Below, piece by piece: positions 31,893-44,464 of a stretch of DNA of 64,000 bases (the stretch's first letter is position 1; each line of letters starts with the position of its first letter). Both the position numbers and the translations under genes were made by a program. The DNA is from Rhinopithecus roxellana (taxonomy: Eukaryota; Chordata; Mammalia; Primates; Cercopithecidae): assembly GCF_007565055.1 (NCBI RefSeq), contig NC_044557.1, forward strand, positions 66,283,095-66,347,094, given 5' to 3'. The notes beneath the pieces are model-generated. The model had not been told where the DNA came from. It made no database searches and saw only the letters and a program-made list of their open reading frames with translations.

Positions 31893-32239
31893 CTGGAAGT
31901 ATAGGCAAATTCAATGAACATTAAAATAAAATCAACATACAAATTCTATTCACCGAACTAACGTTAAAGGAATCCAATTCTTTGTATGTTTCTTCAACGA
32001 TCACCAAGTTATAAAATTAACCTAGACAGACTCACCAAAGTTTTTCTATTGACATCTATATTCAAGGCTCATTTGCTAGAGAAAACTGACCCACACAGCC
32101 ACTGATTATAGTCTACGAATGTTTTCAGAAATCAACTGAAAAACTTAAGTATATAGCCCATGGGATCCTCCCATCTCCCCTCTTAATTACATTAAAGCAG
32201 CTTTCTGTCTGACAGAACTTTCTTGAAAACGGCAACATT

Positions 32240-32402
32240 CTACACTGGCAGTGTCCACTGTGGCTGCCATTAGCCATAAGTGGCTACTGAGCCCTTGAAA
32301 TGAAGCTAATGTGACTAAGGTGCTGACTTTTTTAAGTTATTTGATTTTAACAAATTTAAACAGCCACATATACAGCTAGTGGCTACAATACGGTCAACAC
32401 AG
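32240..32402. mobile_element. Short hAT-like DNA element
   Basis: CATTAGCCATAAGTGGCTAC and CAGCCACATATACAGCTAGT resemble a common short element with paired AGCCACATGTGGCTA-type motifs. Family not named. Confidence 0.6.
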
Positions 32403-32454
32403 GGATAGGGTCAGCAACACACAGAAAGACAAGCACAGAACTTAAAATCAGGAC

Positions 32455-32605
32455 AAATTTGGGTCCCACTTCTGCTACTTGATGCTTTTTATTTTAAGCC
32501 AGTATCTTATTCTTAGAAGAAAACACCCACCCATGAACTACAGGTCTATTTTGAGAATCAAATGAAATGGTATATGAGAAAGACCTTTGTAAGCTGCAGA
32601 ACCTG
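32455..32605 (+). mobile_element. MIR-like fragment
   Basis: GATGCTTTTTATTTTAAGCC and GAATCAAATGAAATGGTATA resemble a diverged MIR. Confidence 0.45.
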
Positions 32606-33213
32606 GTATATCTGCTATTTCCTTTAAGTATAAGTGAAAGACTATCACATTTCAGAAACTACTGAGTAATCATGAAAACCTTTACTTTACAGACATTCTA
32701 CAACTGCAAGTGCATTTTAAATATGCATCAGTAGAAGAGTGAAATTAATGGCATTCAAACTGATGATTTCTTAGAAGACAAAACTTTCTTCAGGGAGAAG
32801 AGAAAAAGTGGAAGGTGACTTGTAATAAGATTTTTCAGTACTATGTAAGAATTTTAAATGTCATGGAAGATGATCTCAATTAGAACTGTCTAACAGATCC
32901 AAAGAATGGGCTATACCAAAAAGTAATGTATCTCTGTGCAACTTTTCTACAAATCTAAAATTATTCCCAAATAATAGTTTTCTTTTAAAAGCAACATATC
33001 ATCACAAATGCTCAAGGAGAGGCAAAATCTCTTCATCTGTCAGGGACTGAGAAGACAGATCTACATCAGATGCAGGGTACAACTAAAGATACCACTGAAG
33101 CTAATCAATAAAACAGCCCTGAAGAAAGGACTCAAATATGAACCACAAATCCCTGGATAACCAAGATCATTATAGTTCTGTTAGTAATTAATTCTTAGAT
33201 ATTTTGAACAAAC

Positions 33214-33326
33214 CTTGCCAACAGGAACATTCTTGACATCTTCCACAAAAACCACTTCCCGAAGAGACCACTGCTCTTCATTCACCTTTTCTTCTTCTTT
33301 TGGTGCAGGGGTTGACCGTCGTCGTT
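33214..33326 (-). CDS. UBR5: UBR5 exon: nuclear localisation signal and barrel
   Basis: About residues 626-663. It starts with KRRRSTPAPKEEEKVNEE, then QWSLREVVFVEDVKNVPV and GK. KRRR followed by STPAPK is a monopartite-type nuclear signal. The strand-rich remainder (REVVFVEDV) starts a small beta-barrel continued in the next exon. The donor AAG|GTTTGT is weaker than consensus. Confidence 0.94.
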
Positions 33327-34151
33327 CTTAGACAACAACAAAATGGTAAGTACCAAAAAGAAAATGTAAAAGAGACTTTATAGATTTCATCTAAATTTAT
33401 AAGAAAGACTATCTTTAAAGGGATACTAAGTGAAGGTTCTCAAAAATTTCCTAAGCTACTGCTTTAGGAATTGGAGTTTTCTAATCAATCTGTACTTCAA
33501 ATAAATTCACAGTGAAGAAAGACAATAACCATTAATGTTTAATTGTATTAATACCAGTATAAACAAGTGCAATGAAATAGGATAAAATGTATTTTGTGCT
33601 CCCAAAATTAGGGTTATCTAACCAAAGTTTAAAAAGGAAGATCTGCCAGATAGTTTTAAGAAAATTACCACATAACTACTAAAGTCTAATTTTTAATTTC
33701 TAAATTGCAAAGCAATTACATCATAAAATTTATTTTAAGGAACTTTTGAAAAAATTCTATCCATGGTGTGAGAGTAAGTCTAGGTTTATAAATTCTACAA
33801 ATTTTGAGCAAAAGTTGTGACCAAAACATAACCAATTTACAATAATAAAAGTCTCAACAAAAGTGAGTAGACAGACTAGCTAGTGGTAATTATTTCCTTC
33901 TATTACTATAATGAATCTCATCTTTTTAAAACTCTAATTCTGAAAAACAATAGAAACAGTCAACACTGTAAATACCATCTTTCTATTCAAAGAAAGTTAC
34001 GCAAAAAAAAAAAAAAATCAAAGTAATAGAGATACAAATTATATAAAAAGATGTAAAAAATGATATGAGTTGCCTTAAATCAGAAACAAACTAAACACAG
34101 CTGTCTGCATGAGACCAATTTTGACCAATGTGTACAACAAATAAAACTTAC
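33327..34151 (-). other. UBR5 intron, 825 bp
   Basis: AT-rich unique DNA; nothing further seen. Confidence 0.75.
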
Positions 34152-34261
34152 TATATGGCATTGATGCACTGCTGGCAATTGAGGACGCATCACTACAGGT
34201 GGATGCTGGAGATGGTGGAGGACCCATTTCTGTTTTCACTGGCTCCTGCTTACTTTCAGGC
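34152..34261 (-). CDS. UBR5: UBR5 exon: Ser/Pro linker, first half of NLS
   Basis: About residues 589-625. It encodes PESKQEPVKTEMGPPPSP, then ASTCSDASSIASSASMPY plus one base. This is a disordered Ser/Pro-rich linker with a SUMO-like VKTE motif (motif match only). The last base joins the next exon to create MPYKRRRSTP. Donor A|GTAAGT. Confidence 0.94.
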
Positions 34262-36747
34262 CTGAGATAAGAAATAAGATTCTTATAATTAGATAAATGA
34301 AATAATGGAAACTAGTATTTTTTAAAAACACCACAAGTATTTTCTTATAAGAGAATGAATATTAAAAATATTTTTATTGAATTGTGTATTTATATTAATT
34401 TTTTATTGCATATTTTTAAGACTCAAGAATAAAAGGTACACAATGCATACTTTCAAATAGTGGTTTAATATGGGAAGGAAAAATATAAAAGCTACCAACA
34501 ACTTGAGACAATGATTCAGATAAGCTTTACCTAAAAATAACGAAATTTACACTTAATTTATCAACACAGCTTTATCAAAGCCTCTTGAGCACATAAGTTT
34601 CACACTGCAACACTGCTAAGATTTGGATATGGCAATTTAACCGAAAAAAAAAATGGTAAAGGTAAGTAAGTAAAAAGCCCATTAGACCATTAATTTCTTA
34701 AGAGTTCAAAGAAGAAACTCTAGTCACAATGGTTTATAAAAATTTATTCTTAAACGATCTGGTGACAGGATTAAAACACTAGCCTTCTTTGAGTTATTTA
34801 TTACTCTGTTTAAGAAAATAACTACAGCAACTAAACGGCATTCTACAGATGGTACAAACATAAATATTTTTATTCATTAAAGGGTAGAAATCAGTTTTTA
34901 ATCAGAAAAGCCACTGATTACTCACAAATTTGTTATTTATATACCTATTATAATCTGGACCATCATCTTAACCCTCTTGTCTCCTATTACTCTCATCAGA
35001 AATTTCACCTGAGTTTAGAAACAATCCAAAAGAAAGCCGGTATTATTTTCACTGGGATCTTAACAAGAGTGATCTGGATAAGCACACAGCGAATACTCCT
35101 GGCTGCTCCACAAATGCTGCGATGGTGGGGAGAAGCCAATACTGACTAATCACTAGCATACCTTTAAAGTGAATGCATTTCGATGACTGGCAAACAAGGG
35201 TACTACTGACATGAAAAAGACTATGTTCTTAACATTTAATTTCACTTAGTTATTTTGCTAATATTTGAAATGGCTGACTTAAAGGAAGATCTTGAAAAAC
35301 TTCATAAACTACAGGCTTTAAATAGCATATTCTATTCTAATCTTGTTTATATTTGTACACATCAAAATTATTTCAAATATTCTTTACAAAGTTCATAAGA
35401 CAATGAAAATGTTTTGTTACTTTTATTTTTTTATTATTTTTATTTATTTATTTATTTATTTTGAGACGGAGTCTCGCTCTGTCGCCCAGACTGGAGTGCA
35501 GTGGCCTGATCTCAGCTCACTGCAAGCTCCGCCTCCCGGGTTTACGCCATTCTCCTGCCTCAGCCTCCCGAGTAGCTGGGACTACAGGTGCCCGCCACCT
35601 CGCCCGGTACTTTTATTTTTAGTACAAAATTCAACGTAATTAGAAGAAAAGTCTACAAATCTTTTTTAAAAAACCAAGACAGAGAAAGAACACTAAAACT
35701 AAAAGCAAAATCTTAATTAGGTATAAAGTGCAATAGCGTTAGTTTGTTAAAAATTACATTTAACTTAACAGTAATCACTGTTTCTACATTTAAGTATGCA
35801 CTTTTGACACTGAGAGGAATGACAGCAGTAAAGTCAGTAAATTTATAATCATAACATCTGAATATAAATGGAAAGTAAGCTAAAAAAGTTTGGAACCTTA
35901 AAAAGCTGTAGGTACAGTAAAATCCCTATCATTTTTCAATGACTGAATACATTTAGAAAAAAAGAAAATACACTGATGTTTTAAATGTTATTTCTAGAAC
36001 GTGATTATCATTACTCTCCCACATAACTAACTATACTGGTCACCTATATTTTATAAGATTAAGAAAAAATGTTATTTAACAATTTTACTAAAGTTTTAAA
36101 GTTCACATACCAAACAACCAAATTACAGTACAAATGATTATTTTTAAAGATGAGTAGATGTTCTAAAAGCACAGGTGTTGAGATCTCTGTACCACTCTCC
36201 AAACAATAAGCCAGCCCCAGAAATGTGGGGCTATACAAAATTCAGTGGTGTTTCTATTCACAAATCCCTTCAACTCAAAAAACGTTTACAAATTCTTTAC
36301 AGATATTTCCCTCTCGAGTACATTAACCTGTAAAAAAAACCCTTTCAATAATCAAGATGTAGGGTAGGAAGTTAGGTAGAAATTAAGATGATTACACAAG
36401 GAGAGAGGAGAATGTCGGCTTAATAGTAAGGCTTAAACATACTATTACTGCCACAAAACATCTGCAAAGGATATCTCTAATAACAAAACAAGGGCATCAA
36501 AAGAACACTACAATGTCATCCGGACATTAAAATCAACTGTTTTAATATACAAATATTAGCCAAGTTACAAACAGTAAAATTTAGCAATTCCTTTTCGAAT
36601 TTCCTGGGAACCTTAACAAGACCCTATCATGTTAGGAGTTTACAACTTCACTATATACCTCTAAGTCTTCCTGGATTATTCCCATTCATATGCAGAGCAA
36701 ACAAGGAACTGGTGTAAAAGCACGATTAGTTAAGGTATAGTACTTAC
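34262..36747 (-). other. UBR5 intron, 2.5 kb
   Basis: It holds one truncated Alu and a (TTTA)n tract; otherwise AT-rich unassigned sequence. Confidence 0.8.
35438..35613 (-). mobile_element. Truncated AluY, minus, with (TTTA)n tail
   Basis: TTATTTATTTATTTATT then GAGACGGAGTCTCGCTCTGT. It stops near CCCGGTACTTTTATTTTTAG, so the left monomer is missing. Confidence 0.85.
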
Positions 36748-36932
36748 TTAGCTTCAGTAGTTTTGCTAGCTTTTTCCATGTTTTTCAAGCTTTCAGGAGA
36801 TCTGAGTTGAAATCTACAGCTGTCATTCATATTCCAAACGGACTCCATTAAGACACCAACTTTAGGAATCCCAGCACTAATGGAAAATGCAACTGCTCCA
36901 GCATGATAAAGAGGGTTATTTCTCAAGCATAC
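36748..36932 (-). CDS. UBR5: UBR5 exon: propeller segment
   Basis: About residues 528-588. It encodes VCLRNNPLYHAGAVAFSI, SAGIPKVGVLMESVWNMN, DSCRFQLRSPESLKNMEK and ASKTTEAK. The first half has the strand pattern AGAVAFSI..PKVGVLMES; the rest is a Lys/Glu linker. Donor AA|GTAAGT. Confidence 0.94.
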
Positions 36933-37128
36933 CTAGCAAACAAAAAGAAACCATCATCAAGATGACATAACTTTAAATATATATATACATATAAAATATT
37001 TATTTCAAATGGATGAAATACAATATATAAAAGTACTGGGCTTCCTAGTTTCCCAATATGATCTTACCCAATCAATAAGGCTGAAAAAGCATGACCTTAA
37101 AGGTCTTCATTAAGAAAATTTGTTTCTA

Positions 37129-37434
37129 GGCCAGGCGTGGTGGTGGCTCACGCCTGTAATTCCACCACTTTGGGAGGCTGAGGCAGGTGGATCATGAGGT
37201 CAGGAGTTTAAGACCAGCCTGGCCAAGATGGTGAAACCCCATCTCTATTAAAAATACAAAAATTAGCTGGGCATGGTGGCACGTGCCTATAATCCCAGCT
37301 ACTTGGGAGGCTGAGGCAGAGAACTGCTTAAACCCGGGAGGCGGAGGTTGCAGTGAGCCCAGATCACGCCACTGCACTCCAGCCTGGGCGACAGAATGAG
37401 ACTCCATCTCAGAAAAAAAAAAAAAAAAAAAGAA
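37129..37434 (+). mobile_element. Alu with 17 bp target duplication
   Basis: A full Alu. AAGAAAATTTGTTTCTA flanks it at 37112-37128 and 37435-37451. Confidence 0.92.
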
Positions 37435-39346
37435 AAGAAAATTTGTTTCTAATATTAAGGAACAGGAATAATTTCAACAATTTTGCTAAAAATTTAGCAT
37501 TAACTTTAAATTTTCATGCAGCAGATATCCCAACCATTCTGCTACAAACAAACAGAGCAGAAAGAGCAGAGAAGAAACTAAAAGGCATTATAACTTAAAA
37601 AGTAAAATGTGAATAAAACAATTATACTTGTCTGTTTCCTACAGTTTGAAATAACTTTTTCCCTTAATTCATGATAGGCTCTATAACTTCATTTCTATAG
37701 ATGTGAGACTATTGTTTCTTGCTAGCCAGAAGGTTCCATGAATAAATTTTCTTTTAAATTAAAAAAGAATATGTAGACATTAGTGTCAGAAGTTTAACTG
37801 AGTTCAGGAGTAAATAACCTACAGAGGAAAAAAAAAAAACTCTCACTGTCCGGGACTAACCTCAGGTCATACTCTGAAAACCAATGGCCTTCAAGACAGC
37901 ACTGTTAAACACACCAACAATATCTCCATCTTGGATAGTAACATTTTTTCTGGAGATAACTTTTGATTTCTCCAATATCCCAATCTTACTATGTGATAGA
38001 TGACCAGAGGTATATACGAAAATCATGATTTTTTGTGGCTTATAATTAAATATAACAAACAAAAGAAGATGGTGGTACATTTGAAAAGTGCAGGAACTGG
38101 AAACATTGGCTTAGAGGTACAGTTCTACCAAAGAATAGTTGCGTATCATTAACTCTAACTCCGTGGCATAAAATGAATAGTTCTTAACATGACCTTTTAA
38201 AATACAGATGCTGCTGAATACTCTAAGTGACCAACAGTTATTTTTGATGTTAAGGCATGAATATTTTCCTTGTTCTACAGCTGCAACTGCCCTCAGCCTC
38301 CAGTATTCTACAGGTTTAAAATACAACTTTAGTTCTATACCAAGGTATTTTAATATGTTATCTTTCAGCAATTTAGTGTCAAGCTTTTTTATTGAGAGCT
38401 TTTCTCCAGTGCATCTTTATTTTTTCTGCTCTCCCTGCCTACAGTAATGCCATCCTACCTGCTGATATGGCAGCTGCTGCAACATCCTGCTAATACATGA
38501 GTGCAATTAAAGAATGTCCAGGACATCTGAAATCAGTATTTAAATTAAATAGGCAAAGGGGGGATCCTACAAAGGAGGAAAAGAGGGGCAAAGAGAGGGA
38601 GTAGGAGCAGGGGGAAAAAGAGAGAATATACCCTGTCCAAAGAAACTAATATAAATAATGAAGGCCAATCAATAATGTTCAAAATAGTGGGTAATCGCTG
38701 AAAATTTTCTGGTTAGAAGACCAACAGGCAGAAGAAAACCATGAGTAAGACCAAGAAAAAAGGTGTCATGAAGAAAGAGAATACGTACATTTTACTACCT
38801 TTGTACTGAGAAAAAAAACCCTGCATTTAAAGTGCTAGATGAAGAAATTAACACATTCTATAATTAAAAACCACCATTTTGTCTGAAGTTTTAAGGATTA
38901 AGTTTTTAAACATTCATAACAGCATTTGCTGTAATGAATATAAGCATTAAGTTTTACCCAGAAGATAAACCTCAACCAGAATGTAATAAATTAGACGTTC
39001 TCAGACTCATTTGATCTCAAGACCTTTTTTCTCTGTTAAGTATTACTGCATATCCCAAAAACCTTAGGTTTATGTGGGTCATATCTAGTTTTAATAATCA
39101 GTAAATTAAAACTGAGTAAATCAAACATATTAGTAATTGAAATTGAGAAAAATTTAAATATTTTACAGTAATAAAACCCCACGTTCATATAAACAATTTT
39201 TATGGAAAATAGATTTGCAAAAAAACAGCGGCAAGACAAGTAACACTGTTTATATTTTAGCAAATCTCTTAATGTCAGACAGCTGTATTCTCATGTCTGC
39301 TTCTGCATTCAATCTGGTGATACCTTCTTCTGACAAAGCTAATTCA

Positions 39347-39366
39347 GCTAATAGGAACCTATTAGC
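39347..39366. repeat. Perfect 9 bp inverted repeat, 2 nt loop
   Basis: GCTAATAGG-AA-CCTATTAGC, embedded in several copies of GCTAAT. Confidence 0.9.
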
Positions 39367-39633
39367 TAATAGCTAATAGGAAGCTAATTCAGCTTGACAC
39401 CAATATGTAATAAAAAAAGAAAGGAAATTTTCAGACTCTGAAAGGGTTGAGGAGAAGGCAGGAGTCTCTGGACCACACTTAGAGAACCACTGAGATATTA
39501 AGAATATCAGCTTCCAGAAAATAGTACCTGTAGAAGCCTAAAACCATCTCATTCAGGGTCAAAAACCAGAAAGTGGTAGAAATGGGGATTTGACAAAGCC
39601 CCTTGCCTCATGCTGACAACATCCCCATAGAGC

Positions 39634-39790
39634 AGTATCTTTCAAACTGTTTAGTCGTAAGAATCACCCGGGATGTTTGTTAAAAACAATGATGCCTGGC
39701 CCTAACACCAAACAAACTTAAACATTTCAGGTAAGAGGTTCCAGATTCTGCATTTTAAAAGTAGCAAGTGATTCTTAAAACCAGGGAACC
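39634..39790 (+). mobile_element. MER5-like hAT fragment
   Basis: CTTTCAAACTGTTTAGTCG, AAGAATCACCCGGGATGTTT and CCAGATTCTGCATTTTAAA resemble a diverged MER5. Confidence 0.65.
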
Positions 39791-40001
39791 TTGTCCCATA
39801 GGGAAACCTACTGATACTGGACCAAAATCTATACAGTATTACTCTACTGAATGAAGGAAGAATGATGTGACACATACATGTTACTGGAAACTGATTCTTC
39901 AAATGATGCTTACCTGTAAAATTGCTTACAAGGGAAGAAAGTGATTCTGAAGAGAAATGAGGTCCCCTAAGACAGGAAGACAGGCTTAATTCATCACTTA
40001 C

Positions 40002-40119
40002 CTGGGTACCAACAGTGATGTTCGGCATTGAAGAAATACCAGCACTGGATTTAGGCTTTTTATTTTTCGCTCTAGCTTTCTCTAACATTTTCTTCCTTTG
40101 ACTAAAAGGAACTACACCC
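40002..40119 (-). CDS. UBR5: UBR5 exon: basic linker
   Basis: About residues 488-527. It encodes GVVPFSQRKKMLEKARAK, NKKPKSSAGISSMPNITV and GTQ. The run RKKMLEKARAKNKKPK is strongly basic and could assist nuclear import (inference). Acceptor TTTGTTTTCAG, donor CAG|GTAAGT. Confidence 0.94.
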
Positions 40120-40356
40120 CTGAAAACAAAAAACACAAACTGGTCAAATAAGCAGTAACACAGCCCACTAAATTTGAAATTACACATATTATCAGTTAAG
40201 CATTTCTGGCATTTCTCCAGTAATTTCGCCTCAGAAAACTATTAACGTGTATAATTTCATCTTAATTCTAATTTGTGCATAAGATTAATAACTGGATCTA
40301 CTTTTATTAAACCTTTATAATTAAATTTTATGGGAAATTCATCAATTGATTTCCCT

Positions 40357-40649
40357 TTTTTTTTTTTGAGACAGGGCCTTGCTCTGCTGCCCAGGCTAGA
40401 GTGCAGGTGGCTGATTTCAGCTCACTGCACTCTCTACCTCCTGGGCTCAAGAGATCCTCCTGCCTCAGCCTCCCAAGTAGCTGAGACTACAGGCACCCAC
40501 CATCACACCCAGTTACTTTTTGTATTTTTTGTAGAGACTAGGTCTCACAGTATTGCCCAGGCTGGTTTCGAACTCCCAGGCTCAAGCGATCCTCTGGCCT
40601 TGGCCTCCCAAAGTGCTGGGATTATACGTGTAAGCCACTGTACCTGGCC
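40357..40649 (-). mobile_element. Alu
   Basis: Minus Alu from TTTTGAGACAGGGCCTTGC to CACTGTACCTGGCC. Confidence 0.92.
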
Positions 40650-41037
40650 CTAATTGATACATGTTCTTCCAAATAATTATACTTCATTAGGAAACTCCCC
40701 TGTATATTGTTTCCAAAATGCAAATTTGCTGTTAACTCCTTAAAATACAACACAGAAAAAATGTAAGGTCACCTTCTAACAGTAAAGCTATAATTAAATA
40801 AGGTAGAGAATATTCATACAATGAAATAAAAAAAAATTCTATAACCTATACTTTCAATTATGTAAAAGCAAAGTACACGTTTATGTAGAGGAAAAAAAGA
40901 TTTAAAATACCCCCAAATGTTAATTGTAGTTATCTCTGGTGGTAGGATTCTAAAGGATTTATGTTTCTACTTTATACATTATAAAACGTATTAATTATAT
41001 TCACTAAGTATGTACTACTTTTATAAATGTAACTGTT

Positions 41038-41327
41038 GGCCGGGTGCAGTGGCTCAAGCCTGTAATCCCAGCACTTTGGGAGGCCGAGACGGGCGGATCA
41101 CGAGGTCAGGAGATCGAGACCATCCTGGCTAACACGGTGAAACCCCGTCTCTACTAAAAAATACAAAAAAAAAATCTAGCCGGGCGAGGTGGCGGGCGCC
41201 TGTAGTCCCAGCTACTCGGGAGGCTGAGGCAGGAGAATGGCGTAAACCCGGGAGGCGGAGCTTGCAGTGAGCCGAGATCGCGCCACTGCACTCCAGCCCG
41301 GGCGACAGAGCGAGACTCCGTCTCAAA

Positions 41328-41376
<49 letters not shown>
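41038..41376 (+). mobile_element. AluY with (AAAT)n tail and target duplication
   Basis: A full AluY whose tail is an AAAT microsatellite (about 41326-41380). The target duplication AAATGTAACTGTT lies at 41025-41037 and 41377-41389. Confidence 0.92.
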
Positions 41377-41378
<2 letters not shown>

Positions 41379-41548
41379 ATGTAACTGTTAAAGTTTTTTA
41401 AAATATTACTTTGTTCCAAAGTGAAATTTCCCTTCCATAAGGCATTATCTTTTAATTGACCTTCTCATGTTGGTATTGCACTACTCAAAGCATCTCTCTA
41501 TACATATACAAGCATTCGCTGATAAATTCTTCCTCCCTATAGACTCAC

Positions 41549-41703
41549 CACCAATATAAATTGTTCTCCAGCTGAGCGCAGGTGTAAAGGGCACAGCAAT
41601 GTAAAGAAACTATCCGCTCTCCTTGAAGTTCAGAGTAAGTCTGAGCAGTGTGCTCTAATTTAGAAGCCACAGAACTTAAAGTTTCATCCACCCATGTAGC
41701 AAC
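41549..41703 (-). CDS. UBR5: UBR5 exon: propeller segment
   Basis: About residues 437-487. It encodes VATWVDETLSSVASKLEH, TAQTYSELQGERIVSLHC and CALYTCAQLENNLYW. The NNLYWWG motif completed in the next exon resembles the LYSWG strand of RCC1 repeats. Acceptor TTCTTTAG, donor TG|GTGAGT. Confidence 0.94.
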
Positions 41704-41993
41704 CTAAAGAATAAAATATTAGAACTTTAAATAAAATCAAGCCATCTTTTCAAAAGAATTGTGGTAAAAACTAGGGCAAGGCATATATACTTTAAAGACT
41801 GGAGTTCTAAAATGTTTTGAGTTAAATGCTATAAAAATAAGTAATTCAGAGAGGTTCTTAGTTAAGACTAGAAACTAAAATACCTTCTTCACACAAATCA
41901 AAATAGTAGTTATTGAAATGAATGTCTAAGGCCATCTTTAAGGTCAGAAGTAAACATTTGCTCTACCAATTTTTAAAAGAATTTAGTGACTTT

Positions 41994-42283
41994 AGGCCAG
42001 GTGTCATGCCTGTAATCCCAGCACTTTGGGAGGCCAACGAGGGAGGATCACTTGGGGCCAGGAGTTTGAGACTAGCCTGAGCAACACAGTGAGACTCTGC
42101 CTCTACAAAAAAGTTTTAAAAATCAGTAGGGCACAGTGGTGTGTGCCTACAGTATCAGCTACTCGGAAGGCTTGAGTTCAAGGCTACGAACCATTGCAAT
42201 GGTCGTGAGCTACGACCATTGCACTTCAGCCTGGACAACAAAGCAAGACCCCAACTCAAAAAAACAAAAACAAAACAAAACAA
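41994..42283 (+). mobile_element. Old Alu
   Basis: From GGCCAGGTGTCATGCCTG to CAACTCAAAAAAACAAAAAC. Diverged (AluJ-like) with a short internal duplication of an ACCATTGCA segment near 42190-42222. Confidence 0.85.
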
Positions 42284-42419
42284 TTCAGTGACTTTAAAGC
42301 TAAACCGGTAATTTGAGGCATAATATCCATACTTTCTCATTTGGTATTTCCTACCTTCTCAACATCTTTTCTTAGCAATTTTCTTGGAATATTTTTGCCT
42401 TTCCTTAAACCAGAAACCT

Positions 42420-42665
42420 TTTTTTTATGTGAGACGGAGTCTTGCACTGTCGCCTGGGCTGGAGTGCAGTGGTACGATCTCAGCTCACTGCAACTTCCAC
42501 CTCCCAGGTTCAAGCAATTCTCCTGTCTCAGCCTCCTGAGGAGCTGGGATTACAGGCACCCGCCACCACATCCAGTAAATTTTTTATATTTTTAGTACAG
42601 ATGGGGTTTCACTATGTTGGCCAGACTGGCCTTGAACGCCTGACCTCATGATCTACCCACCTCAG
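42420..42665 (-). mobile_element. Alu, truncated
   Basis: Minus Alu beginning TTTTTTATGTGAGACGGAG and ending near CTACCCACCTCAGC. Confidence 0.9.
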
Positions 42666-42857
42666 CATTTCTATTTTTAAAGTTACAGTATAAACTAGCC
42701 AACAAAAATATACATTAGATTACTAAGGCTTGAGACACTTTGTATTTATGTTAACATAGAAAGATCGAAAATGAAAAGATGGAAAAGGAGCAAAAAAAGA
42801 AAAAAAGAAAACAATAATTAAAGCATGAAATGTTTATCAATGCAAAGTGTTTCATAC

Positions 42858-42968
42858 CTTGTTATTTTCTGTAGCTACAGTTGCTCTTATGCTATTTGCA
42901 GACAGGAGGACTATCTTTTCATTGGTTAACCCCAAAAATGTTGCTCGTGGATGATGTAATGAAGGATT
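42858..42968 (-). CDS. UBR5: UBR5 exon: beta-propeller segment
   Basis: About residues 400-436, 37 whole codons. It encodes NPSLHHPRATFLGLTNEK, then IVLLSANSIRATVATENNK. The alternating strand pattern fits the RCC1-like region. It is separated from the preceding exon by an 83 bp intron. Donor AAG|GTATGA. Confidence 0.94.
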
Positions 42969-43051
42969 CTTTGAAAGCATAAAAAAAAAATTACTATTTT
43001 ATATGTTGATATGTAAAGCTATTCAATGCAAGATTTCATAAAATAAAATAC

Positions 43052-43168
43052 CTGGGCATTTCTGTAAGGCTCAGATTCACTCCATTTCCACTGATAAAGT
43101 TCTCCTTTACTGCTGACAGCCAACAGTTCAGAATATAGAGCCCCAATACAGATGAATTTTGTTCCATC
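43052..43168 (-). CDS. UBR5: UBR5 exon: RCC1-like blade
   Basis: About residues 361-399, 39 whole codons. It encodes DGTKFICIGALYSELLAV, SSKGELYQWKWSE and PYRNAQ. The pattern ELLAVSSKGELYQWKW matches an RCC1-type strand pair (hydrophobic strand, small-G turn, YxW). Donor CAG|GTATTT, acceptor TTATAG. Confidence 0.94.
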
Positions 43169-43329
43169 CTATAAAGTAAAATACAATACTATAAATATAA
43201 AAATTGCCAAATCTACTGATTTGAACACTGTCACTTTAATCACTTCATCAGATCTAGATTAATTATGAAAACACATAAACCACAACTATATCAAGTCTTT
43301 AGCACAGCCTACAAGGTATCCAATTAAGG

Positions 43330-43690
43330 TGGCCCTGGCTCCCTCCATTAACTCACCTCCATTCACACTGGCCTTCTTCCTATTCTTGGACCATGTCCAC
43401 TATGACCCTACCCTCAGACCACTGTCCTTGCTGTTCCCTCTGTCTGTGTTACTCTTTCTCAGGTGACACTCCCTCAAGAGACTGCCTCTGATGACGCTAT
43501 GTACAGAACCACCACTCTCACATTCAGTTCCTTATACTGCTTTCTTTTTAATCCACAGCACTTCACAACTTGACACATCTGTTTATACACTATCTCACTC
43601 AAGTATAAGCTTTGTCTTATTCACCACTGTAACTTAAGAACTTAAGTGTACAAGTAGGTACTCAATCAATGTGCTGAATTAGTGAAGGGA
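43330..43690 (+). mobile_element. L2 3' end
   Basis: CACACTGGCCTTCTTCCTAT, TTGCTGTTCCCTCTGTCTG and AAGTATAAGCTTTGTCTTAT follow the L2 3' end. Confidence 0.8.
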
Positions 43691-44464
43691 AAAAAAGAAA
43701 GAATAAGGAGCTGAAGCATAGAAAAACGATGTCAAATCAAAAGACTCTTTCCCTGTAAGCTCTTTCAAGCTATGGAAACAAGTGCCTATATTTAAGGTAA
43801 TAATTTGTTCACTTTTATGTTGACATACATGCAGTAAGTTGTAAATTATAAAAATTATAAAAAGCTTGGCTAATAAATGTAAATAAATAATAATTTTCTT
43901 TAACATAAAACCAATGATCAGAGCCACAAAGCTACCTAGAAATCTCACAGCAAAATTTGCCAATAACAGATTTTAGGTTGCAAAAATGCTATTGGTCTAT
44001 ACACAGTACTTTTCCACTTTCTTTGGGATTCTGACCTCAGGGTATGACAAACAAACAGTGTCTTTCTGGTTTTCTGCCAAAATTCAATTTTATTTGATCA
44101 GATGGTAACATTATAGTGCTCAGCTAAAACTTATAAAGTCTACAAGATTTATTAATATAACACAACAACAACAGGTTATGCCTGAGTGTTACACAGAAAT
44201 AATATTAATTTTAATCTTCTATTTTACCTGTACCAGTCAACCCTATTTTCAAGTCACTTTTATTGGGGGATGTAAAAGAGACCAAATTTGGAATTCTCCA
44301 AGTTAGCAATTCTTCCCTTAACTTTAGCATGGGTATCTACAAACCATTACTGACTTTCTCCATAGAAGCTGCATCAAATTTTACCTTTCTACTTCATATT
44401 CTCTTCTCAATACTATGGTTAAGAATTAACTATAATAGAATCAGACTAAGTGAGTCCCAAACCT

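Larger units (their letters stand above)
31893..33213 (-). other. UBR5 intron, 1.3 kb
   Basis: It contains a short hAT-like element and a MIR-like fragment; the rest is unassigned. Confidence 0.75.
36933..40001 (-). other. UBR5 intron, 3.1 kb
   Basis: It contains an Alu, a MER5-like element and a 9 bp perfect hairpin. Open frames at 37862-38371 have no recognisable product. Confidence 0.8.

Noticed and set aside
35343..35639. Open frame with ETESRSVAQTGVQWPDLSSL
   Set aside because: A translated Alu; many open frames here share this Alu-derived peptide.
37862..38371. Two minus-strand frames resembling short proteins
   Set aside because: The flanking UBR5 exons are contiguous in the protein, and no motif or retrocopy signature (poly-A, target duplication) was found.
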